DNA from: Balneolaceae bacterium
GTDB taxonomy: Bacteria > Bacteroidota > Rhodothermia > Balneolales > Balneolaceae
Assembly: GCA_020832415.1 (NCBI GenBank)
Contig: JAFIES010000141.1
Coordinates: forward strand, 62,001 to 126,000
DNA: 64,000 nt
Direction of reading: 5' to 3'
The notes under the pieces are model-generated. The model worked only from the letters and a program-made list of their open reading frames with translations, did no database searches and was not told where the DNA came from. Below are positions 44,495-52,744 of this stretch, in pieces; the stretch's first letter is position 1, and the number at the start of each line of letters is the position of its first letter. The translations under genes and the position numbers were made by a program.

Positions 44495-46242
44495 TTCACC
44501 TTCCGGGTATCAATTTCAGTCCAAAAATCTGGAAATAACTCATCAGGCGAACCACTTTCTGATATTTTACCATTACTCAAAATCGATAATCTGTCTGATG
44601 CCAATATTGTTCTCGGTTGATGGCTTGAAAGCAATACAATGCGGTTTTCAGACAGTTTTTTAATGGATTTCAGAAGCAGCAGTTCAAGCTCTTCATTTAA
44701 AAAACTAGCCGGCTCATCCAGTAATAATATGGGCGATTTCTTCAAAAACACCCTCGCCAGGGCTATGCGCTGGCGCTCACCACCGCTCAAATTCAGCCCG
44801 CCCTCACCCAAAATAGTATTGTAACCATCTGGGAGTTTTGTAATGAATTCATGTGCCAAAGCACCGTCTGCTGCATCAATAATTTCACTGTCTGTAGCTT
44901 GATGATTACCAAGCCGGATATTGTCTGCAATGTTTCCCGTAATGAAGTGCGGGAACTGTGGCAGAAATGAAATCTGACCTCTCCACTTCTCAATATTCAG
45001 TTCGATCAGTGAGGTTCCATTCACTATTATATCGCCATGTTCGGCGCGAAGTAACTTTCCAATTAAATTCAGAATGGTTGTTTTACCTTCGCCACTTGCT
45101 CCTGTAAGTGTATGGACTTCGCCCGGCCTTAATGTAAGATTTACACCTTTTAGCACCTCATTTGCCGAATTCGGATAGTTAAATCGCAATCCAATCAGGC
45201 CGATGTTAAACGGGGGAGGTGGAATCTCAAAGTTCTCATCAGCCTCTTTCGAGTTTTGATCCGTCTTTTCGTCGAGTAAATCAAACAACCTTGTCCCCGC
45301 CTCAGCGCCTTCCATGCCGGCATGGTGTGCACTGCCAAAGTTCCGAAAGGGCAGATAGAATTCGGGGGCTAATAAGAGCATAAAAAGCCCCATCTGGAAT
45401 CCAATCATGCCCTCAATCAATCTTACCCCAATTTCAACAGCTACAACAGCAGTGCTTACAGATGCCGAAAGTTCCAGTACCATTCCGGAAAGAAAAGCAA
45501 CTTTCAGTACCCTCATTGTAGTAACACGAAACATCCTGCTCACATTATTGATACTGCGGCTGGCATTTTTCTCCCTGCCGAAAAGCTTTAGCGTGTCCAT
45601 CCCTTGTATGGTATCAAGAAAATGAGCATTCAAACGCCGGAATGAACTCCATTGTTCACGAATTTTATCACCTGCCTTCGTGCCAATCAGATACATAAAA
45701 ATCGGGATAAGAGGACCGGTAATCATAAAAACCAATCCGGTAGGCCAGTCGAACCACATAGCCGCTCCGAAGATAATTAACGGAATGGTCATCATACGGA
45801 TGGCGGCAGGTACATATTGGCTGAAAAAATCATCCAGTTTTTCAACTCCGTTTAGCTGTACTCCTATCAGTTCTCCGGTCATCTCTTTTTTTAAACGGAC
45901 CGGCCCGAGATCATGAATTTTATGCAGCAATCTTCTTCTGTACTCCGATTTTTTACCAATCGCCAGCTTTAGCCCTAACCACTTATCCAGCCATGCCAGT
46001 GCCGCTCGAATAAAAACTGCACCTAATAGTAAAAAAAAGAAAGGATAGTACGCATCTGCACTCCACTCTTTTAAAAAAGCGGCATCGATTAATACACTAA
46101 GACTGTACATCTGTACAAGAATCGCCACTCCGGTCAATATCGCAGCAATAGCAATCCCGGCTATCACTCCTCTTTCGGAGAGTGCATCCTGGAACAGGCG
46201 TTGTTGAGCCTGTTCTGCTTTTTCTGGATGTACTGAGCGCAT
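44491..46242 (-). CDS. cydD: Thiol reductant ABC exporter subunit CydD
   Basis: 583 residues with an N-terminal ABC transmembrane domain and C-terminal ATPase. The ATPase has Walker A LTGASGEGKTTI, signature LSGGERQRIALARVFL and Walker B ILLLDEPAS. GREKNASRSIN and FRNFGSAHHAGMEGAEAGTRLF are typical CydD pieces. It pairs with CydC, whose gene follows with a 4-nt overlap. The gene starts 9 nt after cydB, so cydABDC is one operon in this strain, matching the known functional link between exporter and bd oxidase maturation. Confidence 0.93.
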   Translation of the reverse strand: MRSVHPEKAEQAQQRLFQDALSERGVIAGIAIAAILTGVAILVQMYSLSVLIDAAFLKEWSADAYYPFFFLLLGAVFIRAALAWLDKWLGLKLAIGKKSEYRRRLLHKIHDLGPVRLKKEMTGELIGVQLNGVEKLDDFFSQYVPAAIRMMTIPLIIFGAAMWFDWPTGLVFMITGPLIPIFMYLIGTKAGDKIREQWSSFRRLNAHFLDTIQGMDTLKLFGREKNASRSINNVSRMFRVTTMRVLKVAFLSGMVLELSASVSTAVVAVEIGVRLIEGMIGFQMGLFMLLLAPEFYLPFRNFGSAHHAGMEGAEAGTRLFDLLDEKTDQNSKEADENFEIPPPPFNIGLIGLRFNYPNSANEVLKGVNLTLRPGEVHTLTGASGEGKTTILNLIGKLLRAEHGDIIVNGTSLIELNIEKWRGQISFLPQFPHFITGNIADNIRLGNHQATDSEIIDAADGALAHEFITKLPDGYNTILGEGGLNLSGGERQRIALARVFLKKSPILLLDEPASFLNEELELLLLKSIKKLSENRIVLLSSHQPRTILASDRLSILSNGKISESGSPDELFPDFWTEIDTRKVK

Positions 46243-46251
46243 TAAAAATAT

Positions 46252-47265
46252 TTAATGGGTCGGAATTGAATCACGCGTAACGCGTTTTTTAAATACGTAA
46301 TAGCTGTAACCCTGATACCCGAGAATAAGTGGCAGAAAAATCAAAGCCACAACACTCATAATGGTAAGAGTCAATTCGCTTGAGGATGAATTATATATTG
46401 TAAGAGACCAATCTGGATTCAAAGTGGATGGCATCAGCAGGGGAAAAAGCCCTTCAAAAGCAACGATTGTTCCAAACACAATTGTTGCGCCTGTTGCAGT
46501 GAACGACCATCCTGTTCGGCCCAATTTTAACAAAAAGTAACCAGCAACAAATGCTAAAACTGTAAGGATAGGCAATGTGCCGGGTATAAGCCCAAGGTCA
46601 TCAAACAGGATAGTGTATCTGTACCCAAGAAGTGCAAAAACAAGTAGCAGTACACCTGACGGAATCCACATTTTTTCAGCAACTTTTGCTGCTCGCTCCA
46701 TAAGAGGCCCTTCCGTTCTGAGTGTTAAAAACACTGCCCCATGAAGAGTAAACACCACTGTTGAAGCCAGACCTCCCAAAATAGCGTAAGGTGAGAGTAA
46801 ACCAAAGAATCCACCGGTGAAATTCATGTCCTCACCGATGGGCAACCCCATCACAATGTTTGTAAGCGCAACTCCCCAAATAAATGCCGGAATCAAACTA
46901 CCCCAAAAAATGAAATGATCTGCGCTTCTTTTCCAAAACATTTTGTTCACCTTTGACCTAAACTCAAAACCTACCGCCCTGAATATGAGTGCCAGCAAAA
47001 TGAGTAAAAGCGGCAGATAAAAGCCACTGAATAGAGTAGCATACCAGTGTGGGAATGCAGCAAACATTGCTCCGCCGGCAGTGATTAACCATACCTCATT
47101 AGCATCCCAAAAAGGGCCAATAGTGTTGATACAGACCCTGCGATCAACCTCATCCCTACTGATAAAGGGCATTAAAATCCCAACTCCAAAATCAAACCCT
47201 TCCAGAAAAAAGTACCCAATAAAGAGTACCGCAATTAGAATAAACCATATAAGTTGAAAGTCCAT
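46252..47265 (-). CDS. cydB: Cytochrome bd quinol oxidase subunit II
   Basis: 337 residues, about nine transmembrane helices. The N-terminus IGYFFLEGFDFGVGILMPF is the standard CydB opening; EVWLITAGGAMFAAFPHWYATLFSG is also conserved. It is the structural partner of CydA in the bd-type terminal oxidase, which reduces oxygen at high affinity and is insensitive to sulfide in characterised bacteria. The start lies 26 nt after the cydA stop. Confidence 0.95.
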   Translation of the reverse strand: MDFQLIWFILIAVLFIGYFFLEGFDFGVGILMPFISRDEVDRRVCINTIGPFWDANEVWLITAGGAMFAAFPHWYATLFSGFYLPLLLILLALIFRAVGFEFRSKVNKMFWKRSADHFIFWGSLIPAFIWGVALTNIVMGLPIGEDMNFTGGFFGLLSPYAILGGLASTVVFTLHGAVFLTLRTEGPLMERAAKVAEKMWIPSGVLLLVFALLGYRYTILFDDLGLIPGTLPILTVLAFVAGYFLLKLGRTGWSFTATGATIVFGTIVAFEGLFPLLMPSTLNPDWSLTIYNSSSSELTLTIMSVVALIFLPLILGYQGYSYYVFKKRVTRDSIPTH

Positions 47266-47291
47266 AATCTATAAAATTTATAACCTGATTA

Positions 47292-48677
47292 TTAGTACGC
47301 AAAAGCGTCTGATGTGTCGGAGCCGGTATTTGATTTTTCAATCTCTTTTGGGATTCCAGGCTTTGCATATTTTACAATCAGAAAGACTGCAATTGCTGCT
47401 AAAAACCCATAAACCAGGGTAAATGCAGTCATACTGATCCATATTGAACTGCTTGCCACAGAGGGAGAAACTCCATCTGCTGTAAGTAATAAGCCATAGA
47501 CAACCCAAGGTTGTCTTCCCATTTCTGTAACCAGCCATCCCGCTGTGTTTGCTATATATGGAAGAAACAGGCTAATCATTAAAAGTTTGTGAAACCATGT
47601 TGTGGTTTCGAGTTTTCCCTTCCACCACAAAAACAAGCCTGTGAATGCTGTTACTATGAAAAGCATACCCAAACCAACCATTACCCGAAAACTCCAGTAC
47701 ACTGTTCTCACAGGTGGAATGTAGTTTCCTTCCCCATACATTTCTTCCATTTCAGCCTGAAGTTCGTTCATGCCTTTCACTTCAGAAGTAGTATTGTTGT
47801 GAGCCAGTACGCTTAGCATATATGGTAATCGCACCTCCCTCATTGACGTACGGTTGTCCTGGTCAATCATGGCAAACAGGGAAAAACTGGCCGGCTGTTC
47901 TGTATCCCATAACCCTTCCATTGCCGCCATTTTCATTGGCTGAGACTTTACAGTGTCCTGAGCCTGGCTGTGGCCTGTGGTTGCCGTCATTAGAGAAGCG
48001 ACCGCTGTAAAGACAAGTGCAATTTGTGCGGCTTTCTTAAATGTTTGAACCTGATTACCGCGATACATCATCCATGCGCTTATTCCAAGCACAAAAAGGC
48101 CACCTGTTACAAACCCAGCAATGATGGTATGGGGCATTTGAACAAGCAATCGTTCATTTAGGAGAATGGCTACAAAATCAGCGAGCTCTGCTCTGCCTCC
48201 CACGATCTCATATCCTACAGGAACCTGCATCCATGAATTCGCCATCAAAATCCAGATCGCAGAGAGGTTCGATGCAATAGCAACCAACCATATCGATAAG
48301 AGGTGAACACCTTTACTGAGCCGATTCCAGCCAAAGAGCCACAGCCCTAAAAATGTAGACTCTAAAAAGAATGCCATAAGCGCTTCAATGGCCAATGGTA
48401 TTCCAAAAATATCTCCAACAAATCTGGAGTATTCGCTCCAGTTCATGCCAAACTGAAACTCCTGAACTATTCCTGTCACAATTCCCAATGTGAAAACAAT
48501 GACAAAAAGCTTACCGAAATATTTTGTCAGGTGTTTGTAATTCTCATCGCCGGTTCTGTACCAGAATGTCTGCATAATAGCTACCAATACAGATAGGCCT
48601 AAGGTTAGTGGTACAAAAACGAAGTGGTATACAGTGGTGATTCCAAACTGCCAGCGGGCTAAATCTAATGCTTCCAT
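47292..48677 (-). CDS. cydA: Cytochrome bd quinol oxidase subunit I
   Basis: 461 residues from the ATG at 48677 (MEALDLARWQFG, the usual CydA start; an ATG at 48725 would prepend 16 unrelated residues). The heme b595 ligand His is in VYHFVFVPLTLGLS, later heme ligands fall in helices near SAIWILMANSWMQVP and FRVMVGLGM, and the GRQPW motif is present. The Q loop is of the short type. It is the first gene of cydABDC. An ACTTGT-CTCT-ACATGA palindrome lies 81-96 nt upstream. Confidence 0.95.
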   Translation of the reverse strand: MEALDLARWQFGITTVYHFVFVPLTLGLSVLVAIMQTFWYRTGDENYKHLTKYFGKLFVIVFTLGIVTGIVQEFQFGMNWSEYSRFVGDIFGIPLAIEALMAFFLESTFLGLWLFGWNRLSKGVHLLSIWLVAIASNLSAIWILMANSWMQVPVGYEIVGGRAELADFVAILLNERLLVQMPHTIIAGFVTGGLFVLGISAWMMYRGNQVQTFKKAAQIALVFTAVASLMTATTGHSQAQDTVKSQPMKMAAMEGLWDTEQPASFSLFAMIDQDNRTSMREVRLPYMLSVLAHNNTTSEVKGMNELQAEMEEMYGEGNYIPPVRTVYWSFRVMVGLGMLFIVTAFTGLFLWWKGKLETTTWFHKLLMISLFLPYIANTAGWLVTEMGRQPWVVYGLLLTADGVSPSVASSSIWISMTAFTLVYGFLAAIAVFLIVKYAKPGIPKEIEKSNTGSDTSDAFAY

Positions 48678-48757
48678 TCTATCCCAATTATTTATATCGA
48701 TTGCATTATTTATGAATCCGGACAAGCTAATTTATCAAGTGCTATACCTGGCCACAC

Positions 48758-48773
48758 ACTTGTCTCTACATGA
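48758..48773. promoter_or_regulatory. Palindromic operator candidate D, upstream of cydABDC
   Basis: ACTTGT-CTCT-ACATGA on the plus strand; read on the cyd strand, TCATGT-AGAG-ACAAGT, close to candidate B (ACATGT-TAAT-ACAAGT). In the same intergenic region a separate perfect palindrome, GTCTATAGAC, occurs between the divergent cydA and dps genes. Confidence 0.35.
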
Positions 48774-48953
48774 TCTTACAAATATGTTGTGAAATAATTA
48801 TGAAAAATCAATGCAGGCCTTTTAAAGATGGCAAATTCAAAATTGAAAGATTCTGTCTATAGACTGTATCACAATTAGCAACAAGCTTTAGAGGGTTGCT
48901 TTCATTATTTTTAAATAGAGATAAGCAATCATTCACATCATAATTTATCAGAC

Positions 48954-49427
48954 ATGAACAATACAAATCAGATTGGATTAGACAACACTAAAGCTGAAAA
49001 ACTGGCCATAAAATTGAACTCACTTTTAGCCAGCTATTCAGTGTTTTATCAAAACACAAGAGGCTTCCATTGGAATATCAAAGGTGAGCAGTTTTTTGTA
49101 CTGCATGAAAAGTTTGAAGAGCTCTACAACGATCTCATTGTAAAAATTGATGAAGTTGCTGAGCGAATTCTCACACTGGGTTACACGCCCGACCATCAAT
49201 ATTCAACCTATGTGGAGCTTTCTGAAATCTCAGAAAGCAAAAAGATCTCAGACGGTAAAGAGTCTGTTACAGAAATTTTGAGCGCACTTAAAATCACTCT
49301 TAAACTACAGCGGGAAATTCTGAATCTTTCAGATGAAGCCGGCGATGAAGGTACTAATGCCCTGATGAGCGACTACATCAGTGAGCAAGAGAAGTTGGTT
49401 TGGATGTATACTTCGTTCATCAAATAA
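48954..49427 (+). CDS. dps: Dps-family ferritin-like DNA-protection protein
   Basis: 157 residues forming one four-helix bundle. The Dps ferroxidase-site residues appear in TRGFHWNIKGEQFFVLHEKFEELYNDL (His and Glu/Asp), and the family-typical RILTLGYTP follows. Dodecamers store iron oxidised with hydrogen peroxide and protect DNA. No long basic N-terminal tail is present, so DNA binding may be weak. It is transcribed divergently from cydABDC and ends in a good terminator. Confidence 0.92.
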   Translation: MNNTNQIGLDNTKAEKLAIKLNSLLASYSVFYQNTRGFHWNIKGEQFFVLHEKFEELYNDLIVKIDEVAERILTLGYTPDHQYSTYVELSEISESKKISDGKESVTEILSALKITLKLQREILNLSDEAGDEGTNALMSDYISEQEKLVWMYTSFIK

Positions 49428-49524
49428 GAGCACCGAATGCTCCCCGTGTGCAGACATAATATGTGATAAACAGCGCTTTTGCTGATATTGAGTATCTATA
49501 TCGAATCATTACAATAAACAATTT

Positions 49525-49557
49525 GAGCAGAAACAGAGTGGTTTCTGCTCTTTTTTT
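49525..49557 (+). terminator. Intrinsic terminator of dps
   Basis: GAGCAGAAAC (49525-49534) pairs with GTTTCTGCTC (49541-49550) around a six-base loop and is followed by seven T. Confidence 0.9.
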
Positions 49558-49568
49558 CATGTAATTGA

Positions 49569-49808
49569 CTCTCTGTAGTTTTTTATTACCAGAAAATTGA
49601 TAGATCAATCATCACTTTACAATCCTGCAGCGAAGAGAACCAAAACGATCTTGGCTCCCGCACCCAAAATCACGGGTTTGAAATGAGTAAGGTGGCAGGC
49701 TTGCCGGACCCTACTGATTTTACCCTCGAATCCCTGGATGCCAAAGGAAAAGTGATTGATAATTTATTAGTATCTACTGGATGCGAACTCTCACAGAAGA
49801 TTTCCTAA
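49569..49808 (+). pseudogene. Possible remnant of a small lipoprotein-like gene
   Basis: An uninterrupted 79-codon frame without an acceptable start codon until an internal ATG at 49683. It reads like real protein, with LQSCSEENQNDLGSRTQ followed by FEMSKVAGLPDPTDFTLESL and AKGKVIDNLLVSTG. The LQSC preceding a polar stretch looks like the end of a lipoprotein leader whose N-terminal part is gone. I do not recognise the family. It may be the tail of a decayed gene; chance cannot be excluded. Confidence 0.25.
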
Positions 49809-49987
49809 AACAGCTGCGAAGCAGAGAAAAGTTTTTCCCTTACTTAAAGAGGTTATAACTTGAAAACGTTTACCTAACAGCTATTTTTACCTGAATTATA
49901 AACATATTGGTTCCCCCAATAAATTGCTCTCCGTTCAAGAATACGCTATCTTGGTTAGCTGAATAATTAATCAATAAAACTTCGTTT

Positions 49988-50305
49988 ATGACATTCCTGA
50001 CAACTTTTTTTCTTATGGCTCCACCCGATGGCGATGGCGGCGGTGCAATGATCAATCTGCTATTTCTCGCAGCTATTTTCTTTGTTTTCTACTTTTTCAT
50101 CATCCGTCCACAAACTAAACGCCAGAAAGAGATCCAGCAAAAAGTAAGTGAAATGAAAAAAGGCGATAAGGTGGTAACCGGCGGCGGAATGATCGGTATT
50201 GTAAATACCATTGATGATGATACCGTACTGCTTGAAATTGACAGCGGCGTGAAAGCGCGTTTTCAAAAGGGCTCCATCACTGATGTAAATCCCGGGAAGA
50301 AATAA
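49988..50305 (+). CDS. yajC: Preprotein translocase auxiliary subunit YajC
   Basis: 105 residues: short Gly/Asp-rich N-terminus, one transmembrane helix (about 20-40) with the family motif FFIIRPQTKRQKE, then a cytoplasmic domain with MKKGDKVVTGGGMIGIV. It is part of the SecDF-YajC complex that assists export; secDF is not in the window. An alternative start at the ATG before APPDGDGGG (codon 10) is possible. It is a lone gene upstream of ribBA. Confidence 0.93.
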   Translation: MTFLTTFFLMAPPDGDGGGAMINLLFLAAIFFVFYFFIIRPQTKRQKEIQQKVSEMKKGDKVVTGGGMIGIVNTIDDDTVLLEIDSGVKARFQKGSITDVNPGKK

Positions 50306-50441
50306 CGATTTCGCCCACGTTGAATTGACAATTAGCAGTTGATAGTTGACTAATCATCAACAAATTGCCAACTGCCTGTTGTCAACTTATAGATTTCATC
50401 GTCATTAATTTCTCACGAATTGCAGTTAATTTAAACACTAC
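50306..50441. promoter_or_regulatory. ribBA leader region with repetitive inverted motifs
   Basis: 136 nt made of repeated TTGACAA/CAGTTG-like words that can fold imperfectly (CAGTTG near 50336 with CAACTG near 50369). The conserved FMN-riboswitch elements are not recognisable. Confidence 0.3.
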
Positions 50442-51665
50442 ATGCCCGAATTCTCCTTTAATACCATTTCCGAAGCCATTGAGGATATCCGTGCCGGTAA
50501 AATGATCATCGTAGTTGATGATGAAGACCGCGAAAATGAAGGAGATTTTCTGATGGCAGCCGACAAAGTCACTCCGGAAGCGATCAACACCATGGTGATG
50601 CATGGCCGCGGGCTTGTATGTGTGCCTATTACAACAACCCGGGCAAAAGAACTGGACCTGGATTACATGGTAACTGAGGGTGCTGATCCCGATGAAGCAG
50701 CATTTACTATTTCGGTTGATCACAAAGAGCTGACTACTACCGGTATTTCAGCCCCCGACCGTTCCAATACCATTCGGGAGATGATCAATCCGGATGCCAA
50801 GCCTTCTGATTTCCGCCGGCCCGGGCATGTGTTCCCATTAACCGGTGTTGATGGCGGTGTACTTCGGCGTGCAGGCCATACCGAAGCAGCTATTGATTTA
50901 GCAAGGCTTGCAGGATGTGCACCGGCAGGAATCATCTGTGAAATTATGCACGATGATGGTGAAATGGCCCGCCTTCCCGAACTCATAAAGCTCTCTGAAA
51001 AGTTTGGCATGAAGCTCATCACCATCAAAGATCTTATTGCTTACCGAATGAAGCATGAGTCGCTCGTTAAAAATATTATGAGCGTAAACATGCCAACCAT
51101 CTTTGGTGATTTCAAACTGCATGTATTTGAGGAAAAGCTGACCGGTGAACACCATCTTGCCTTTACAAAAGGAGAATTAAATGAAGAAAACCCTGTTTTG
51201 GTACGTGTACACTCATCCAATTTACTGGCCGATATTTTTGGCAGTAAACGGAGCGACAAGACTGGAATTCTGCAACAGTGCCTCCGAATGATTGAAAAAG
51301 AGGGTAAAGGTGCTGTGATCTATATGGATCAGATGAGTAAAGAGTACAGCATTACCGATCAGATTACGGCAATAAAACTGCAGGATGACGGCCTTTCAAA
51401 GGATGAAATCCGAACGCGCCTTGGCGCTAAAATGGACTCCCGTGATTATGGAATCGGCGCTCAAATTCTGCATGCACTCGGCATCCGCAAGTTAAAGCTG
51501 CTCACCAACAATCCTGTAAAACGTGTGGGGTTAAACAGCTTCGGCCTGGATATGGTTGAAGAAGTGGCTGTTCCGCTCGACCATATCGATACAGATCATC
51601 CTGAGGAAAAACTCGACAAACCCCTGCAGCGCGATGAGTTTTTGAAACGACTGATTTTGGAGTAA
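50442..51665 (+). CDS. ribB: RibBA-like protein: intact DHBP synthase, degenerate GTP cyclohydrolase II
   Basis: 407 residues. The N-terminal 3,4-dihydroxy-2-butanone 4-phosphate synthase half (about 1-200) is complete, with DDEDRENEGDFLMAADKVTPE, HGRGLVCVPI, HVFPLTGVDGGVLRRAGHTE and CEIMHDDGEMARL. The C-terminal half keeps the fold (DYGIGAQILHALGIRKLKLLTNNP), but the zinc-binding site, normally ECLTGDVFGSLRCDC, reads SNLLADIFGSKRSDK, losing all three cysteines. The substrate-site EGRGIGL segment is replaced by MSKEYSITDQ. GTP cyclohydrolase II activity is therefore unlikely, and riboflavin synthesis would need another RibA. Confidence 0.9.
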   Translation: MPEFSFNTISEAIEDIRAGKMIIVVDDEDRENEGDFLMAADKVTPEAINTMVMHGRGLVCVPITTTRAKELDLDYMVTEGADPDEAAFTISVDHKELTTTGISAPDRSNTIREMINPDAKPSDFRRPGHVFPLTGVDGGVLRRAGHTEAAIDLARLAGCAPAGIICEIMHDDGEMARLPELIKLSEKFGMKLITIKDLIAYRMKHESLVKNIMSVNMPTIFGDFKLHVFEEKLTGEHHLAFTKGELNEENPVLVRVHSSNLLADIFGSKRSDKTGILQQCLRMIEKEGKGAVIYMDQMSKEYSITDQITAIKLQDDGLSKDEIRTRLGAKMDSRDYGIGAQILHALGIRKLKLLTNNPVKRVGLNSFGLDMVEEVAVPLDHIDTDHPEEKLDKPLQRDEFLKRLILE

Positions 51666-51708
51666 CAGTCAATTTTCACCAACCCAATTTAGAAAGGTAT
51701 CGCATGAA

Positions 51709-52317
51709 TCAGATCGATTCCTGCTGATTCTCTTCAGATTTTTCCACCTGAACTTCTGCGCCCTGCAACTCATCTTCACTTTCCGGTTCTTCCTCAACTT
51801 CAACCGGCATGATTATTTTATGAAACAGTAACAGGATGATGATAGATGTGCTTATTGCAATATCGGCCACATTAAATATGTAGGGGAAAACGGCCCAATC
51901 GCCAATGGTTAAATTAAAGTGGATAAAATCGACTACATGGCCGTGCAGAACGCCACCATAACCATATACAATTCCCATAAAAAGCCGATCGGCAATGTTT
52001 CCAAGTGCGCCACCAAGAATGAGGCCCATGCAGAGCAGGTAAGCAAAGTTTGCCCTGTCGAGGGTAATGTAGATGTAGGTAAAGATCCCGATGGTAGCCA
52101 GGATTGCAATCACACTAATTACAGGAGTGGAGAGCCAGTCCATACCCAGGGCCATTCCGGGATTTTTGGTAAAATTGAAGGCCAGCCATCCCTCAATCAG
52201 ATCATACCTGTGCAAATCGCTGTTGGTACGCACAAGATATTTCGATATCTGATCGAGAATCAGTACGATGATTGCAGGAATAATAAGGGCCGCTAATTTT
52301 TTACTGCGAATCGACAA
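51709..52317 (-). CDS. lspA: Lipoprotein signal peptidase (signal peptidase II)
   Basis: 202 residues with four transmembrane helices and a 40-residue acidic C-terminal tail (about 160-202) absent from most family members. The catalytic aspartates are in GNIADRLF and FNVADIAIS, and the first conserved Asp is in LILDQISKYLV. It cleaves lipoprotein leaders below the lipid-modified Cys; many of its likely substrates are encoded in this window. It is the third gene of ileS-dksA-lspA (gap 11 nt). Confidence 0.95.
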   Translation of the reverse strand: MSIRSKKLAALIIPAIIVLILDQISKYLVRTNSDLHRYDLIEGWLAFNFTKNPGMALGMDWLSTPVISVIAILATIGIFTYIYITLDRANFAYLLCMGLILGGALGNIADRLFMGIVYGYGGVLHGHVVDFIHFNLTIGDWAVFPYIFNVADIAISTSIIILLLFHKIIMPVEVEEEPESEDELQGAEVQVEKSEENQQESI

Positions 52318-52328
52318 ACTTAGTCCGG

Positions 52329-52733
52329 TTATCTTCTTTTCAGTTTTGCTTCAATACTAAGCTGAGTGTGGGGTACGGCTTCAAGCCTGCCTTTTGCAAT
52401 TTTTTTGCCCGTAACTTTACATACACCGTATGTTTTATTTTCAATTCTCTTCAGAGCATCATCCAGATACCGGATAAATTTTTTGGTACGGTTGAAAAGC
52501 ATGTAGGTTTTTTCTCGCTCCTGTGCATCAGTGCCTGCATCAGCCATGTGAAACGAATAGGCCGACTCATCGGATGCATTTTCCATGCTTTCCCGAAGCA
52601 GATTTTGCAGTGTAGTGAGTTCCGATTCTGCTTCGTCCCTTTTATTCAAAATAATTTGCTTGAAATACTCAAGCTCCTCATCATTATATGGAGAGATACG
52701 ATCTTCTTTCGGGGTTTCTTTTGATGCTGCCAT
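52329..52733 (-). CDS. TraR/DksA-family protein without zinc cysteines
   Basis: 134 residues: an N-terminal coiled coil (about 15-60), the DksA-like tip region with conserved acidic residues (MADAGTDAQEREKTYML) and a C-terminal zinc-finger fold. The canonical CxxC...CxxC has decayed: only one Cys remains in YGVCKVTGKKIAKGRL, and the second half reads VPHTQLSIEAK. It probably binds the RNA-polymerase secondary channel and modulates transcription, possibly with ppGpp, without zinc. The cluster ileS-dksA-lspA is common in Bacteroidota. Confidence 0.9.
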   Translation of the reverse strand: MAASKETPKEDRISPYNDEELEYFKQIILNKRDEAESELTTLQNLLRESMENASDESAYSFHMADAGTDAQEREKTYMLFNRTKKFIRYLDDALKRIENKTYGVCKVTGKKIAKGRLEAVPHTQLSIEAKLKRR

Positions 52734-52744
52734 AATCTTGCTGA

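Larger units (their letters stand above)
49428..49987. other. Gene-poor region between dps and yajC
   Basis: 560 nt. It holds the dps terminator (49525-49557), a degenerate coding remnant (49569-49808) and an AT-rich segment of about 180 nt that presumably carries the yajC promoter. Confidence 0.5.

Noticed and set aside
50306-50441. FMN riboswitch in front of ribBA
   Set aside because: The multi-stem RFN element cannot be assembled from this short repetitive leader.
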